Shown here piece by piece: positions 14,201 to 26,335 of a stretch of 64,000 bases of DNA. Positions within the stretch are counted from its first letter, which is position 1. Every line of letters begins with the position of its first letter. The stretch is from Leptoclinus maculatus (taxonomy: Eukaryota; Chordata; Actinopteri; Perciformes; Stichaeidae): positions 15,234,617-15,298,616 of the forward strand of contig JAVDOI010000011.1 of assembly GCA_032191485.1 (NCBI GenBank), written 5' to 3'. The notes under the pieces were generated by a model that saw only the letters and a list, made by a program, of their open reading frames with translations, had not been told where the DNA came from and searched no databases. Position numbers and translations under genes: made by a program.

Positions 14201-14404
14201 GTTCGTACAGAAACCCAAAGGCTGCAGCTGTTGAGAAAAGTTGAGGAAGTAGCTATCAACTACACTTTGCTTCTGCGTGCAGCAGAAGAATCAATGGGGC
14301 ACTCAAGCAGCTTGCCGACAAAATCCGTGAGCCCTCAAGTTTCCTCCAACACCAATAACATGAGTTCACTCACTCGACCCATCAAAACTCTGCCTGCCCA
14401 GTAA
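2252..14404 (+). CDS. frmpd3: FERM and PDZ domain-containing protein 3, 3' part (5' exons outside the window)
   Basis: Ten exons join in frame: 2252-2359, 4029-4160, 6748-6867, 7182-7318, 7853-7979, 8366-8455, 8711-8890, 9107-9242, 9940-10824 and 11595-14404 (stop at 14402). They encode 1574 residues. The first eight exons form the FERM region, from LLIPNVLKVFLENGQ through RRDPAAFEYLY, KEWGLEPFLP and LLVGPRHGISHVI to the GYYKLFVD end of lobe F3. Exon nine starts DYRS and carries AIAAPPPGFRD followed by an acidic stretch, as in FRMPD4. The last exon opens with SSLDSGHETNSSE, shared with FRMPD4. The tail has a Cys cluster (13625-13657), a Glu run (about 13801-13830) and a helical C-terminal region (about 13950-14300). 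The protein ends LPAQ, not a class I PDZ ligand, unlike FRMPD4. Position directly before prps1 matches human FRMPD3-PRPS1. The family is a submembrane scaffold; the specific role of FRMPD3 is poorly known. The N-terminal PDZ domain is not in the window. Confidence 0.93.
4560..5090. repeat. dispersed repeat block in frmpd3 intron (GCGCCACCTACTGG family), copy 1
   Basis: The core GCGCCACCTACTGG, preceded by TCATAG, occurs near 4796. A diverged form (AGCACCACCTACTGG) occurs near 5066. Between the cores are phrases such as CAGGAAGCTGTT and CAATCTGCTCC. The same phrases recur in the block at 6180-6480, so this is one repeat family in several copies. I cannot assign a superfamily. Confidence 0.6.
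5262..5385. repeat. teleost-type interspersed repeat fragment
   Basis: The stretch contains TAGACGCTTTTATCCAAAGC, then GGGAGCAATTTTGGGGTCAA and TGTCTTGCTCAAGG. This combination is very common in fish genomes as a dispersed repeat. The copy is short and diverged, has no open frame, and lies between the two GCGCCACCTACTGG blocks of the same intron. Family name not assigned. Confidence 0.6.
6180..6480. repeat. dispersed repeat block in frmpd3 intron, copy 2
   Basis: This block holds at least two units of about 100-130 bp. Each runs CAGGAAGTTG(T/C)TG, then AAATTGA..GTACATTGTC, then a TCTGCCCC-like end and a CGCCACCTA(C/T)TGG core (cores near 6312 and 6441). It shares these phrases with 4560-5090. 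An upstream splice acceptor follows at 6747, so the repeat sits about 270 bp before a frmpd3 exon. Confidence 0.6.
9663..9685. repeat. AT microsatellite
   Basis: Alternating AT run inside the frmpd3 intron between the exons ending 9242 and starting 9940. It has one interruption. Confidence 0.8.
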
Positions 14405-17400
14405 GAATACATCTGGCAGGGATGTAATCAAAATCGTCCAGACTGTGGGTGGCTCCTCGACCCAAATTTATTATTTGTTTATTGTTTACAATTTTTACAA
14501 GACATGCAATCAGTAAAAATTGCAATGCAGCTGTTCCATCTCATGTTTACAGGCCCTGAGGTAGCCTCGTGGATCTTGTTTTGAAATATAAAGATACACC
14601 AAACTAATGCACAATGGAATAAGAACCCTATAACAGACTGGGTGATACAGGGCTAATCACCTTATATCAATATTCACAATATACATAAGTCATTGAAGTA
14701 TAATATTTTATATGTGATGTATATTTGGGTTGTGTCTACTTAGCAAATAATATAACGTTTTGTGAAGAAAAAAAGTGAAGAATATATTTGAATTGTATTG
14801 AGTTAAGAGAACTATAAAGATTATAATAAATCATCAAATAAATGTATGCTCTGGACAAAAATACTTCAGAGATCTCGTCAAGTAGCGACATCTGTAAATT
14901 GCGTAGTCCAAAGCGTTGGCTGGTTAGATGGTGATGTGTTTGTTTTTTGAAAATATTAACTGTTGTAATGCAAAATGGAGATCTCTGTTGGCTATGGTGA
15001 CAATGTCTGGCGTAGTGATACATGAGTCAAAATGTAAGTGACAGTGTTGGAAAAAGAAAACTGCTGAAAGACGACAATGACATTTTAAACTATATTGACT
15101 GACAGAGGCCCATTCTCTCACTATAACAGTGCAGGTATGAAACACACCCGCTCTGGGCAGACAATGTAGCAGAGACCCAAGTCACAGTCTTATCCACTGT
15201 ACAGTAATGAGTGTCGTTACCTCACTCAGCTGTAGAGAAGGGATACCCACACTGTACTAAATAACGCACGGTGTCTTTTACACCATCACTGATCCATGGC
15301 TCACTTGCAACTCACTTGTCCTGAATTATAGTTTTAAATATACCCATCCACTTGCAAGTGGGTAAACGTATCACTAGAATTTTGCACAACCTCTGAAATT
15401 AGCTCTGAAGTTGAAATGTATCTTTTAATGTTTGATTAAGTGTTTTTTATTCCCACTGCTGCTGAAAACCTCACTTGAGTCCACATTACCAGTTTTACAT
15501 AATTCATCACCTCAAAGCTACAGCTTACCCGTTTTCAAGGATCCTTTGTTTTTAATTCAGGTTTTCAGATAGAGTATAAACTAATTTGCTTTCTATGTGC
15601 TGTTATACATTGTGCAATCTAGCAAACATATAAGAAACACACAAAGTAGTTTTCTATGTATTTTAATAAAACTAACACATCTGTTTCCTGTCTGAAATCT
15701 TCTTTGTGTCTCATCCTCTTGTTATTCCTTGAAATTAGTCAGAGAGACTTTATATGTACTGGTCTACCATTGTATACTGGACATACTGTTAAAAGAGAGC
15801 ACTGTGAAACCAAATCAATCGTGACAACTGGCCTGTCACAATACTAAAGATAAGAAACACAATATTGCTGTTTCTTGCACACAATGTATTGGTCAGTCCT
15901 TTGGGATATAATGGGGTTGTCCAATGAACTGCAAAGATTTATAAAACACTATTTATGATGTTAATATCCAGCCTGGGTAAAGGTATTTAACTGTTTGGTG
16001 GCAAGAAACTAATTTAGGATACTAAGTTCCACACTGTGCAAACTTGCAAATGTCCAATATTTAACAAAAACTATAAATCAAGGGGGGAGGGTCATTTAAA
16101 TGCAACAAATATAGCCAAATTATGGCTTTTTTACTACTGTAAATCTGAGCCACTTAAAACTTTTTTGTTTTCAGCTTTGATAATTGTTTTTAAATGTGAC
16201 TGTGACTATGTGATTATTCATCAAATTAGCAATAGCTCCCCATACTGTAACACTTTTCATTTTACACCGAGATTTTGACCTCCAATGTATGACAGAAATC
16301 AGGATATCAGCTTAGTTGTACTTCTTTCTTGGTTTCAGAACCCATTGGTATTGTTTACAAGCACTCTCTTTTAACAGTTGGTCCTTTTTCTGTTGATGTG
16401 GCATTTTCCATAGGCATATGCAGTGTTTTCTCTTTTCACTGTACTGCATGTTTTCCTTTACGTATTAGACTTTCAGGGGCAAATACTTTGACCATTGAAG
16501 GTGATGATACTGTTTGTATAGATAGTTTTCCATTTCTAAAGTGGAAAAAGCAGGCAAAAAATAAATATGTTAATGTTTTGCAAATGATATTCAGTATGGA
16601 AATGTATTATTCTACACAAATGTAAATAGCAAGATAACATATTTGAGAATAAGACACTTTTAAAACATTACCTGTAACATTAAGATTTATCCAAACTATT
16701 CACTCTTTTGTAAAAAGGAAAAGATAAAACATGTCTGTAAGGTAATTATTTATAGTAGTAATGTAACATAGAGACTAATAGCATATATTTTAATGAGTAT
16801 ATATCGAGTATAAAGCATGGGACATGTTTATTTTTATAAACAAAAATATCAGACAATGTTCTCTCATCAGCTCTTGAACATTTTCACATTCTGATAAACA
16901 TTTTCTGTGGTTGTCATTGTTCAGTTGCTTTGCTAAACTATGTGGATTTGTCTGTGTTTCATTCACACAATGAGCCTGCCATGGCTTAATCCATTGTTTC
17001 TTTATGTGCACCTATTCATTCCTGTCTTTATTTACTGTCAATGATCTTGTCGTCACTGTGGTCTTCTGTCTGTGTACAAAGTTAACTCATGTTTTACGAG
17101 CAATAAAGTATATAATATAAACTCTTTCAGAGAATTTGGAAATGACATTGCATGGAGTAAACTTTCAGTAGTGACAAGGTGTCCATTAGAATGACTTCGA
17201 GCAAATGACGTCCAGTGAAAGATAAATAGACCGAAAACGTCTCTATTGCTGCTGCCAGCAGGTTCTTGCTGCTTTGGCTGAATCATTCATTTGCCTCTGG
17301 CAAAAACTGATGTTGACTGAACAGTGCAAACCTTGACACAACACCAAACATTGACAGTAAAATGGTTTTGTGTCGTTGACATTTTAGATAGGTTCACATA

Positions 17401-18540
17401 AAAAAAATATTATTCATGTTATTCCTAAGCATTTGAAAAGCAGATTGAGGCTGAGCCAACCACCAGACTCTCTTGCGCTTCTTTGCCATAAAATTGCAAT
17501 AAAAAGTTTTAATATTTAGTAAACTGGAAACGAGAAAGATAATCCACTAAATATACAGCTGTCTGTGGATGTTAGAGATCTCACACTTTACACACCAGTC
17601 AAAACTAAACACAATAATATGCCACTGCTAATATTAATAGGCTTTATTAAATGTAGTCAGTGTGAAATGTCACAGTAGGAGGTCTTGGTGTCTTGGCTGG
17701 CTCACTTGTCACACTTCCTTGGCTTGTTAGGCCTACTGGGACATTTTAATTGATCACAGCCATTGACGTTATTAGTACCGCCTGTGATTTTCCCACTTTG
17801 AAAGGTCAAAATGCTGTGAAAATGCGTGTAGGCCTACTTACCACTTCTGCATTTTGGTGAAGCACTTTTGTTGCAGTCCCAAAGTTCGCCATGTTGTCGC
17901 TGAGGTCCTGAAGGGAGTGCCAGAGATCACTGCCAAAGTGACAGTTAGATTTAACTTTAATGACAACACAGCCTGTTGTGTTACCTCTGAATATAGACAG
18001 GCTAAATAGAACTATATCCAACACATGTGCTTTGGCCTAAATAGTCACTGCAGTGCCCTGCACGTATCAGTAAAGGGGGTGAATATAGAAGTCCATATTT
18101 CCAACAGATTCACAATCTATAGACATTTGTCACTGCTTGGAGGAAAATGCACAGGTGAAACTGATAACATTAACTATAGCTCAGTTCCATTAAGTTTAGG
18201 AAGCATATCCAGTTAGCCAGCATGCACAATACCAGGACCTAAGTGGGATGCTGCCATAGTTAATGCGATTAAATATAAACATGTCAAAATATCTGCTGTG
18301 AGAAAGGTTTATTGAGATTTAGACACAGGTTTACAAACACTCACGTTACCTTAACGCCAATATCCGTGTTTGTTATGTCACAATTTTGAAAATATACTAC
18401 TAATTTGTGGCAATAACAAGTACAACTCCAGGACAAGGGGCCGTTAAAACTCGGTTTATCTGCACAACAGTGTATTGGCGTTAACTCACTTTGCGCTAAT
18501 AAATTGCATTAGCACGTTTAGGTAAGCTTACAACGGCGAA
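14405..18540 (+). other. frmpd3 3'UTR and intergenic stretch
   Basis: No coding exon is recognised between the frmpd3 stop and the prps1 promoter. AATAAA polyadenylation signals lie at 14825-14830 and 14837-14842, and another at 17102-17107. The 3'UTR could therefore be about 450 nt or about 2.7 kb. The short frames here have no recognisable domain. The sequence is AT-rich and mostly unique. Confidence 0.5.
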
Positions 18541-18826
18541 GACTACCCATGGATGTACCGCGCTCGCACGGTCACGTGTCCCTGTTCTTGGCTCCCTCTG
18601 CCCGGAATGACGTCATCGCGGCAGAACGTAAAACGAAAGCGTGCGCGCCACTCCGCGAGGAAGAGCCACACGCGTGATGTGTGGGACATAATGGTGGATA
18701 GGTAGGGAACAGTCTACTGCTCGATAAGAGTTGCTCATCCACTGTTTACCAATTCCCACTTGTTTGTCTTGGACCCTCTGACTCGACAGCTGCCCGCTGC
18801 CCGCTCGGACTGAACGACGCAACAAA
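18541..18826 (+). promoter_or_regulatory. prps1 promoter and 5'UTR candidate
   Basis: CpG-rich stretch directly before the prps1 start codon. It holds a consensus E-box CACGTG at 18573-18578 and a full palindromic cAMP-response element TGACGTCA at 18608-18615. No clear TATA box is seen. The transcription start is not fixed; the E-box and CRE lie about 250 and 215 bp before the ATG. Confidence 0.6.
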
Positions 18827-21502
18827 ATGCCGAATATCAAAATATTCAGCGGTAGCTCACATCCGGACCTGTCTCAGAAAATAGCAGACCGCCTGGGTCT
18901 CGAGCTAGGGAAGGTCGTTACGAAGAAATTTAGCAACCAAGAAACATGGTGAGTTGTATGCAGCTGTCGCTACTTTTATAGACGCGTATATTTAGAGGTA
19001 GCGCGTACCTGCTGCGCAGATGCTGTAGCCTAGCCATATGTAACGTTATTTAATTGGAAACGTGGTGTCATGGTGAAATTGCCGCGCAGTGTTGTTAGGA
19101 ACTTGTAGTCCACGCATGGCCACTGAGGTTGGCTTTGTTGCTCGGAATGCTAACAAAAGCCTCAGCCCCTTTTAGGAAACTGCAATTATAATGCCATATC
19201 ATATTGAGACTACTAGGCATGATGCTCTTTTCCCCGACGTACCCCATGTTTAAGATCACACGCCATTGTTTGCGCTGTCTCATCATTTCCTGCCACCGTG
19301 TGTTCGCTCCGTTGGCTCTAAGTGCTGTTTGTCTTGTCGCCTCTCTCCTGTGGCAGCGTGGAGATAGGGGAGAGCGTTCGTGGGGAGGACGTCTACATCG
19401 TGCAGAGTGGCTGCGGGGAGATCAATGACAATTTGATGGAGCTGCTGATCATGATCAACGCCTGCAAGATTGCCTCTGCCTCCAGGGTCTCGGCTGTCAT
19501 CCCCTGCTTTCCGTATGCCCGGCAAGACAAGAAGGACAAGGTGGGGGTGAGGGATATCTGTCTAATTACTTCTGTCATGCCATTTGCCATTCAGCATCAT
19601 GACAAGAAGCCTGCAGCCATGCCCATCAGTAACCACATTTGATTTTCTTTTTTCTTTTTCCTCCTTCTTGTTCTGTGTGCTTTGCTGAATCAACTGCACT
19701 TCCCATTTATTTTGATCTTGGCTTGTTTCCCGTTTTATTTACTCTCATTCCAACATTTTAATGATATTGCATGAATGTAATGTTTTACACGTTTAACTAC
19801 CAAATCACAATGTTTAATTCTTGTCATGCAAGACCAAAAATCATCCAGGATTTTCACTAGTTTGTTATATTGTAGTGTTTTTCCTATATTAAAAGCCATA
19901 ATGCAGTTGGGCCAAACATTTATTTTTAACTTATTTGACTGCACAGAATGCCTCTGTGTTTAGCTTTGAGGTCTAGCGTCTAAAAGATTGTAATATTTAA
20001 TGGGCATCATTTTACTGAATGGCTAAGCTCTCAGTTGAGTGTTATTTTTAGTTCACTTATTCCATGTGACTGAAGAAATCTATTTTCATTGCAGAGCCGC
20101 GCTCCTATCTCTGCCAAGTTGGTGGCCAACATGCTGTCAGTATCAGGCGCCGACCATATTATTACCATGGACTTGCACGCCTCACAGATTCAGGTGAGTA
20201 GCACAAAAGCAGACCTAAACAGACGTGCACCCTATTCAGTATTCTGCCATTAATCTGTCCTTTGGGTGATATGTGTACCTACGTTAGAAACTTGACTTCA
20301 GTAGCCTGGTTTATATTGATGTCACCAGAGGATAATGGGAGAGATGCGCCTTGTGTTGGTCCTTCCAGCAGGTTGTACATGTTCAGCTCCTGTAACCCCG
20401 GTCCATATATCTCTTTCCAGGGGTTCTTTGATATCCCGGTGGATAACTTGTATGCAGAGCCAGCTGTGCTGAAATGGATCAAAGAGAACATCCCTGAATG
20501 GAAAAACTGTACCATTGTTTCGCCAGATGCAGGAGGAGCCAAGAGGTATGCCAGTAACACTTGCCATACTGTAGGTGTTCTACCCTTGAGCATCTCCTCT
20601 GGAGTTTACTTTAGATTAAACTTTTGTTGGCTCTACTTATCTCTGCCACGGTTCTAATTTGACGTGCGTGTGTTTACAGCGTCGTGCACACTAGCTCTAA
20701 CTCGTGGATGTTATTCTCTGCTTCTGCAGGGTCACCTCCATAGCAGACAGGTTGAATGTGGACTTTGCCCTTATTCACAAGGAGAGGAAAAAGGCCAACG
20801 AGGTGGACCGCATGGTTCTCGTTGGCGACGTGACCGATCGGGTCGCTATTCTAGTGGATGACATGGCTGACACATGTGGCACAGTCTGTCATGCTGCTGA
20901 CAAGTAAGCCCTTTTATTTACCGCCTGTGGTAAATGCATTTAGAACTTTACAGCATAAAAAGCCCCGGACAAGAGGGCTACTGTGGCTTCCATGGTCCTG
21001 ATGTCAAGCAAACATTACTGAATTAAATTAATAGACCTCTGTTCAGGACATAATGTGGAGCGTTGTACTGTTTCTCTCTCTATAGACTCATCTCTGCTGG
21101 TGCCACCAAGGTGTATGCCATCCTAACCCATGGCATCTTCTCTGGCCCAGCTATCTCACGCATCAACAATGCCTGCTTTGAAGCTGTGGTGGTCACCAAT
21201 ACAATCCCTCAGGAGGAGAAGATGAAGCATTGTCCCAAAATACAGGTCAGGTTATAGCATTTATCATTTTAACTATTTCTCTTTTTAGAGACACAAGTCC
21301 TCAATTTGAGAAGCTAGATTTTTTTTGTATGTTGGTATTTCTATTTGATAAGTTACTTAAGTCATTCATTGTCTTATGTTCACAACAAGCCATCCTCTCT
21401 CCCTCCCAGGTTATTGACATCTCCATGATCCTTGCAGAGGCCATCCGTAGAACTCACAACGGCGAGTCTGTGTCGTACCTCTTCAGCCACGTCCCCTTGT
21501 AA
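18827..21502 (+). CDS. prps1: ribose-phosphate pyrophosphokinase 1 (PRPP synthetase)
   Basis: Seven exons join in frame: 18827-18948, 19357-19540, 20095-20193, 20421-20545, 20730-20903, 21086-21245 and 21410-21502. They give 318 aa, the exact length of human PRPS1, with near-identity throughout. The start is MPNIKIFSGSSHPDLSQKIA. The PRPP synthase signature DLHASQIQGFFDIPVDN spans the exon 3/4 join. The pyrophosphate loop region PDAGGAKRVTS and the ribose-5-phosphate loop VDDMADTCGT are intact, and the end is SYLFSHVPL. The enzyme makes PRPP from ribose 5-phosphate and ATP in the cytosol, feeding purine, pyrimidine and NAD synthesis. A fish may carry a second copy (prps1a/prps1b), and the window cannot say which this is. 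PRPS2 is the main alternative, but the sequence and the frmpd3 neighbour favour PRPS1. Confidence 0.97.
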
Positions 21503-23500
21503 CGAATGACGTCCTCCCATCTGCTGTGCGCTGTTACACCAAATAAGAGAAGAGGGAATCCTCCGCCCCAAACTCAACCATTCGCAAAGATGTTCTGCTA
21601 ACTAACTGTGAAGAAGAAAAAAAAAAAACTGTCATGTCTGTTAGTACTAACGCTGACCCCCCCTCACTTAAGTCCCTTTCCCCCTTTGAGCAGTGTCCCT
21701 TCGTGTCTGGGCACCAAAGCAATCGCAACCTACCAATTTAGGCCAACATATTTATTGTACTTGGATAAATAGGTGTTTATCCACTGTGAACTTTGTCCGC
21801 CCCCTTTCATAACCTTTAGGTCCAGAGCTTCTCCTGACCATTTCACCTCTCCAGAGGGCTGTACTACGAGGAGCCAGGGCTCTTTGCCTCAGCTGGCTCT
21901 CTGAAAACCCTGACCCGAGATAAGGGGAAAGGCGTCACCGGCTTACTTTGTTGACCCAGGCTTTCTTCCTCACACTCCTGTGTGCGGTCCCATGAAAGCA
22001 ATTTTACGCCTTTACTGCGCAAAATGGACCCATCGCATACTTCCGCCTATAAATATGAAAAAAAAAATACAGCAAAAAGCAACACTGTTTCTCCAAATAC
22101 GGCAAGAGAGGAATGCTGGCAGATTATTCCAAACTGTAAATTCATGAGTTCATATATTTATTTTCTCTCTCCATGCCTACTTTTTTATTTTTAACATGAC
22201 AGCTGCATATTCTAGAGTTCTTAAACTTTAATCTTGATGCAGCAGATTTAAACATTTATTCTCAAGAATTGGATTTAGGTCCGACACCATAATGAAGGAT
22301 AGGTGGAAATCACTTTAGGTTTTTGGCCAAATTTAAATTAATAATATAGTGAACTGCTATGGATGCTACCTTTTTGTTTTTGAAGGCTTTTCTTCAGGCC
22401 AATTTGGGCAAATGGCCAATAAACACTACAAAGACATCAGTAGTCCAGTGAGAGCAGCAGCAACCTTATGAATACAACAAAACGTTTCATCAATAACGTA
22501 ATGTTATGGCTCAATAAGTTTCCATATATAAGGTATTTCCCCAGATGAGAATCTGTTTCTCATAGATTGACTAGTCACGACAGTGTTGCTATTCCCAAAG
22601 AAGTTGATTAGTGGTAGTTTTTTGTTTGGTTTTTTTAAGCAAATTTCAAGCTGAAACTGAACAAACTGGTCCGGACCAGGTTAGGTCTGCAACATAACTT
22701 CCCATGGCGCTCTCGTCAGGTTAAAAGAGAGCCGCCTTCGTAACATGGAAATGTCTGACTTTAGGCTCAACATACCTTGCTAACCCACTAATCTCGCTCC
22801 GTAGTACAGCCCTCAGGTTTCATTTCGATATATATGGTCGAAGAGCTTATATAAACATCCCCGGCAGGTTCCTGTGGTCGGGAGAAGCATCTGCCATTTA
22901 AAGCTGTTACATTGCTTTTTGTTACAATGAACGAGTCGTTTTTTCATGTTGCTCATCATATAATTGATGAAGTGAATGTGTATTGAACTAGTTTACAGTG
23001 CCACTGAAGCTCCACTCAACCCAAGAGTGCCTCAGCAGTCTGAAATGGAAGGATCCCCCCCCCCTCCCCCCTTATCTAGCTGTGTTTTATTTTGTCACTG
23101 GATGAAGAACTTTCTTGTTTCTATCAGGAAGTAAAATATATTCTGGGATGTTTCTTTCAACTCTTGAGGTGCCCTCCATTGAGTGGGGTTTGCCCAGTGG
23201 CCAGAATTTACCCTTGGAGGTTCTATGTTGATGGGCTTTCTATCGAGAAGCTGTCAGGTTTTTAGTTTTGGGGTCTCTGCAGGCTGGAGCTTCCTTAAGA
23301 AATTCACCTGCTATTTTTATTTTATTTTTTTTGCTTTTTGGTCTTTTTGTATGTCTAGAGGAAGGATTTGTCATTAATGTGCATTTCCAAACCTTTGTGT
23401 TTCCATTTTTCAGTAGGGTGGATGCACCGGTTATCTGGGGATGCGTTCTTAATAAAATGAAATATGCCTAAAATAATAAACCTGGCTCTTGTTTTGCTTC
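21503..23500 (+). other. prps1 3'UTR candidate with two polyadenylation signals
   Basis: About 2 kb without coding potential follows the prps1 stop. Two AATAAA signals lie close together at 23451-23456 and 23475-23480, which would give a 3'UTR near 2 kb. C runs lie near 23054-23070. A further AATAAA at 23866-23871 precedes the next promoter. Confidence 0.5.
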
Positions 23501-23964
23501 TTGAATTAGTGCATCTTACATATAGGCATATAACAATTGTGCATTTAAGCTCTATGAAAAAGTTAAATACAACCAGGATCATAGATGGCTTTTTTTATTG
23601 TTTATTCCAAACCGTGCACAATACATTTTTGTAGTAACTAGAAACTCATTTCCATCTGCAGTCCCTGTGTGGATGCAATCTCGGATTTTTGTTCCCGAGA
23701 TTGTTTAAATTCCTTGATCAAAGCCCTTGGTCTTTGTTATATGCATTTTCCACATTCGGTGTTGGTCAAGAATGCTTTAAAACAGAGTTAAGACATTATC
23801 ATCGAACAGTTAAAATCCAAATATGTTTGTTATTAGACCCTTGACGTCTGTTTGTCAAAGGGTTAAATAAAGAAATGATTGCAGTAGTAAGCTTGTTGAT
23901 TTGATTTTTCTCTTGTGACGCACCCTTGTTCCGAAGAAAGAAAACACCTTGATTGATGTGCAAA

Positions 23965-24317
23965 ATAACCAATCGTCAACCACGTGACGTAGACCGTCTT
24001 GACCAATAGTTATTCTAGAAGAGGCGGGCCAATCACCGACACCGGCAGCGTAATGCTCAGTGCGCCCTGTCATTTTGATACTAAAACCGTTACACGTTTT
24101 TGGATGAGGTCTGACCGTGTTCGGGTAGAAACGAGTAGAAAACGTGTTGCCACCTTAAAGAGGCGAATTACCCGAAATGAGCTCTCTCTCTACGTGCAGT
24201 GTAGGAAAGCAAACAGACGCCTGTGCTGCCTTCAGGTTCCAGCTGACGGAGGAAATTTAAGTAGACACTAGGCTTTATATATTTACTGTTTTTTAATGTC
24301 TCATGATAGCTGACTGG
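23965..24317 (+). promoter_or_regulatory. slc25a53 promoter and non-coding first exon candidate
   Basis: A composite CACGTGACGT (E-box overlapping a CRE half-site) lies at 23981-23990. CCAAT boxes lie at 23969-23973, 24003-24007 and 24029-24033. A GTAAGT donor starts at 24318. An acceptor AG at 24552-24553 lies just before the slc25a53 ATG. This fits a non-coding first exon ending at 24317. Promoter boundaries are inferred. Confidence 0.5.
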
Positions 24318-24554
24318 GTAAGTAAATGCATCAGATTTTTCTTCAATTATTCCGATCCCAAAATTACCATGAACGTTCATATGTTAAGCCTATATATTAA
24401 TATATTATTTAAGTGTCATTTCTTTCACTGTGTTTTTCTACCCTTAAGTTTCAGTTTTAGTTATTCTTTGCCTGTAGGCAGTCTCAGTCTCAGTATGAAT
24501 GTCCTTTTGTTAGGGCGACACTGAAATGATTTGTGATTTTTACTCCGCTCAAGG

Positions 24555-25433
24555 ATGGCAGGAAGCCCTGACAGCAAAGATGATGGGGGCCTCAGGGATC
24601 CAATGGTTCGTTTCCATAGCTACTTGCACGGAGGGACCTCCAGCCTGCTATCCACCCTCCCCACCCTCATTGTCTTCCCTGTCTACAAAACTGTTTTCCG
24701 TCAACAAATCCACAACACCCCGGTTCAGCAGGCCGTGGGACAGCTCCTCAAAGAGGGACCTGTGAAGCTCTACAGGGGCGTGGCCCCACCATTACTGATG
24801 AGGACCCTGAATGGCACGCTGCTCTTTGGCCTCCAGGACACCCTCCTCCGCCAGCTCTCCCTGTCATCCCAAAATGTCCTCTTCACCTCTGCCCTGCCTG
24901 CTCTGGCTGGGTTTGGCGCAGGTATGGTAGAAGCTGTGGTTTTTACCCCCTTTGAGCGTGTCCAGAATGTGTTGCAAAACGGCCAAAACGACCGCCATCT
25001 ACCCACCCTGAAGAGTGTTCTTGTCAGGCTGAAGGCACAGAGGCCGGCCTCAGGGTTCTACAGAGCCTTGCTGCCCATCACAGCCCGCAACGCTCTCGGC
25101 AGCTCCCTCTACTTTGGCCTGAAGGGGCCGGCGTGTGCTGTCGTGGAGGCACAGGGGCATTCTCCACTGGTTTCCTCCTTCATCTCGGGGATGCTGACCT
25201 GCATGGCCATCAGCTTGACTCTTTACCCACTGTCGGTGCTAGTGGCAAACATGCAGGCACAGGTGGGAGGGGAGGTGAAAGGGGTCATGGCTTGTTGGAG
25301 GATTCTGTGGGAATCTCGGCAGCGGAGTGTTGCTCTGCTGTACAGAGGAGGTTCACTGGTTATTTTGAGGTCGTGCATTACATGGGGAATCGCCACTGCT
25401 ATCTACGACAGGCAGCAGAAACGTTCAGGTTAA
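24555..25433 (+). CDS. slc25a53: solute carrier family 25 member 53 (orphan mitochondrial carrier)
   Basis: One open coding exon of 292 codons starts one base after a splice acceptor at 24552-24553. The start GATGG has G at +4. The protein has the three-fold carrier layout. The middle signature is the best kept (TPFERVQNVLQ). The first (FPVYKTVFRQQ) and third (YPLSVLVANMQ) have lost the usual acidic residue of the Px[DE]xx[RK] motif, as in mammalian SLC25A53. Other shared blocks are GTLLFG, ARNALGSSLYF and YRGGSLVILRS near the C-terminus. It should lie in the mitochondrial inner membrane; the substrate is unknown. Its position just before a beta-thymosin gene matches human SLC25A53 beside TMSB15. 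Confidence 0.92.
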   Translation: MAGSPDSKDDGGLRDPMVRFHSYLHGGTSSLLSTLPTLIVFPVYKTVFRQQIHNTPVQQAVGQLLKEGPVKLYRGVAPPLLMRTLNGTLLFGLQDTLLRQLSLSSQNVLFTSALPALAGFGAGMVEAVVFTPFERVQNVLQNGQNDRHLPTLKSVLVRLKAQRPASGFYRALLPITARNALGSSLYFGLKGPACAVVEAQGHSPLVSSFISGMLTCMAISLTLYPLSVLVANMQAQVGGEVKGVMACWRILWESRQRSVALLYRGGSLVILRSCITWGIATAIYDRQQKRSG

Positions 25434-26130
25434 AGCATTAAATTAAACAATAGTTGTTACTGCTTGTATTGGTTTTAATCCAGACAAAAACAAAATATAT
25501 TGATAATATAAATGTGGTGCTGGTGAATCAGGTGCCTTGTATTTATACTTTCTTAATGGGGAATTTTACTAGTTTAACTCATCAAAGTCAGTTTACTCAT
25601 CATACTCAGGTTATCAACAGTTGAGTAATGTTCTCTGTGGCTTTGGAGTTACTTTGCTTATTTGTTATTTGCATATTTTTGGTCATTTTAGTTTTTATTT
25701 AAATGTAGAAAGAAGAAAGGAAAGAAATGGGGAATAAACAACATCCAATAAAGTTCACCAGCCAGTTCAACAGGATGCCCAACGAGGCCCAATCTGGTTT
25801 GGAGACTACAATTTATAGCAGAAACCCTGCATTACAAATTGGGTGGTGGATTTAGTTAAAGATGGTTATTTACCAGCTAGGCAACAATGTTGTTTTCAAT
25901 ATGGAATAAAAGTAGGATCCATACATTTTTCGGGCTGGATAAGGCACTAAAGGTCAGAATATCTTGACCACCTGTCTCTGTTGAAGTGCAATACCAAATC
26001 ACTGTAGTTTCCCTTTAACTGCATAAAGGGAGATAGATGCATGTTTATGGTGTATTGTCAATACATTATTAAATTTTTTTGTATGAAATAAATATTGCAT
26101 GTGAATGCAATATTCTAGCAAAAAAAATAA
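25434..26130 (+). other. slc25a53 3' flank with polyadenylation signals
   Basis: AATAAA signals lie at 25733-25738 and 25747-25752, about 300 nt past the stop, and suit the slc25a53 transcript end. No coding potential is seen in the rest of the stretch. Confidence 0.55.
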
Positions 26131-26137
26131 GACAGGC

Positions 26138-26335
26138 ACTCCCTGTGTGGAGTTTGTATGTTCTCCCCATGTCTGCATGAGGGATCCGTCATTCAGGTTA
26201 CGTTAGTTGGAATCTAAGTTGGTATGTAGCACTTTAATACACTACCATCTCATCCAGGGTGTACCCTGCCTCTCACCTTGTATGTGGGCCAGCTCCAGCG
26301 CCCTGCCATGAGCCAATGGATGGAATAAACCAGTG
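26138..26335. repeat. degenerate teleost interspersed repeat
   Basis: The stretch holds GTGTGGAGTTTGTATGTTCT followed by CCCCATGTCTGCATG. About 100 bp later comes CCAGGGTGTACCCTGCCTCT. These two phrases, normally joined by a longer middle part, are a very common dispersed repeat in fish. This copy looks internally deleted. No open frame and no target duplication were seen. Confidence 0.6.
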
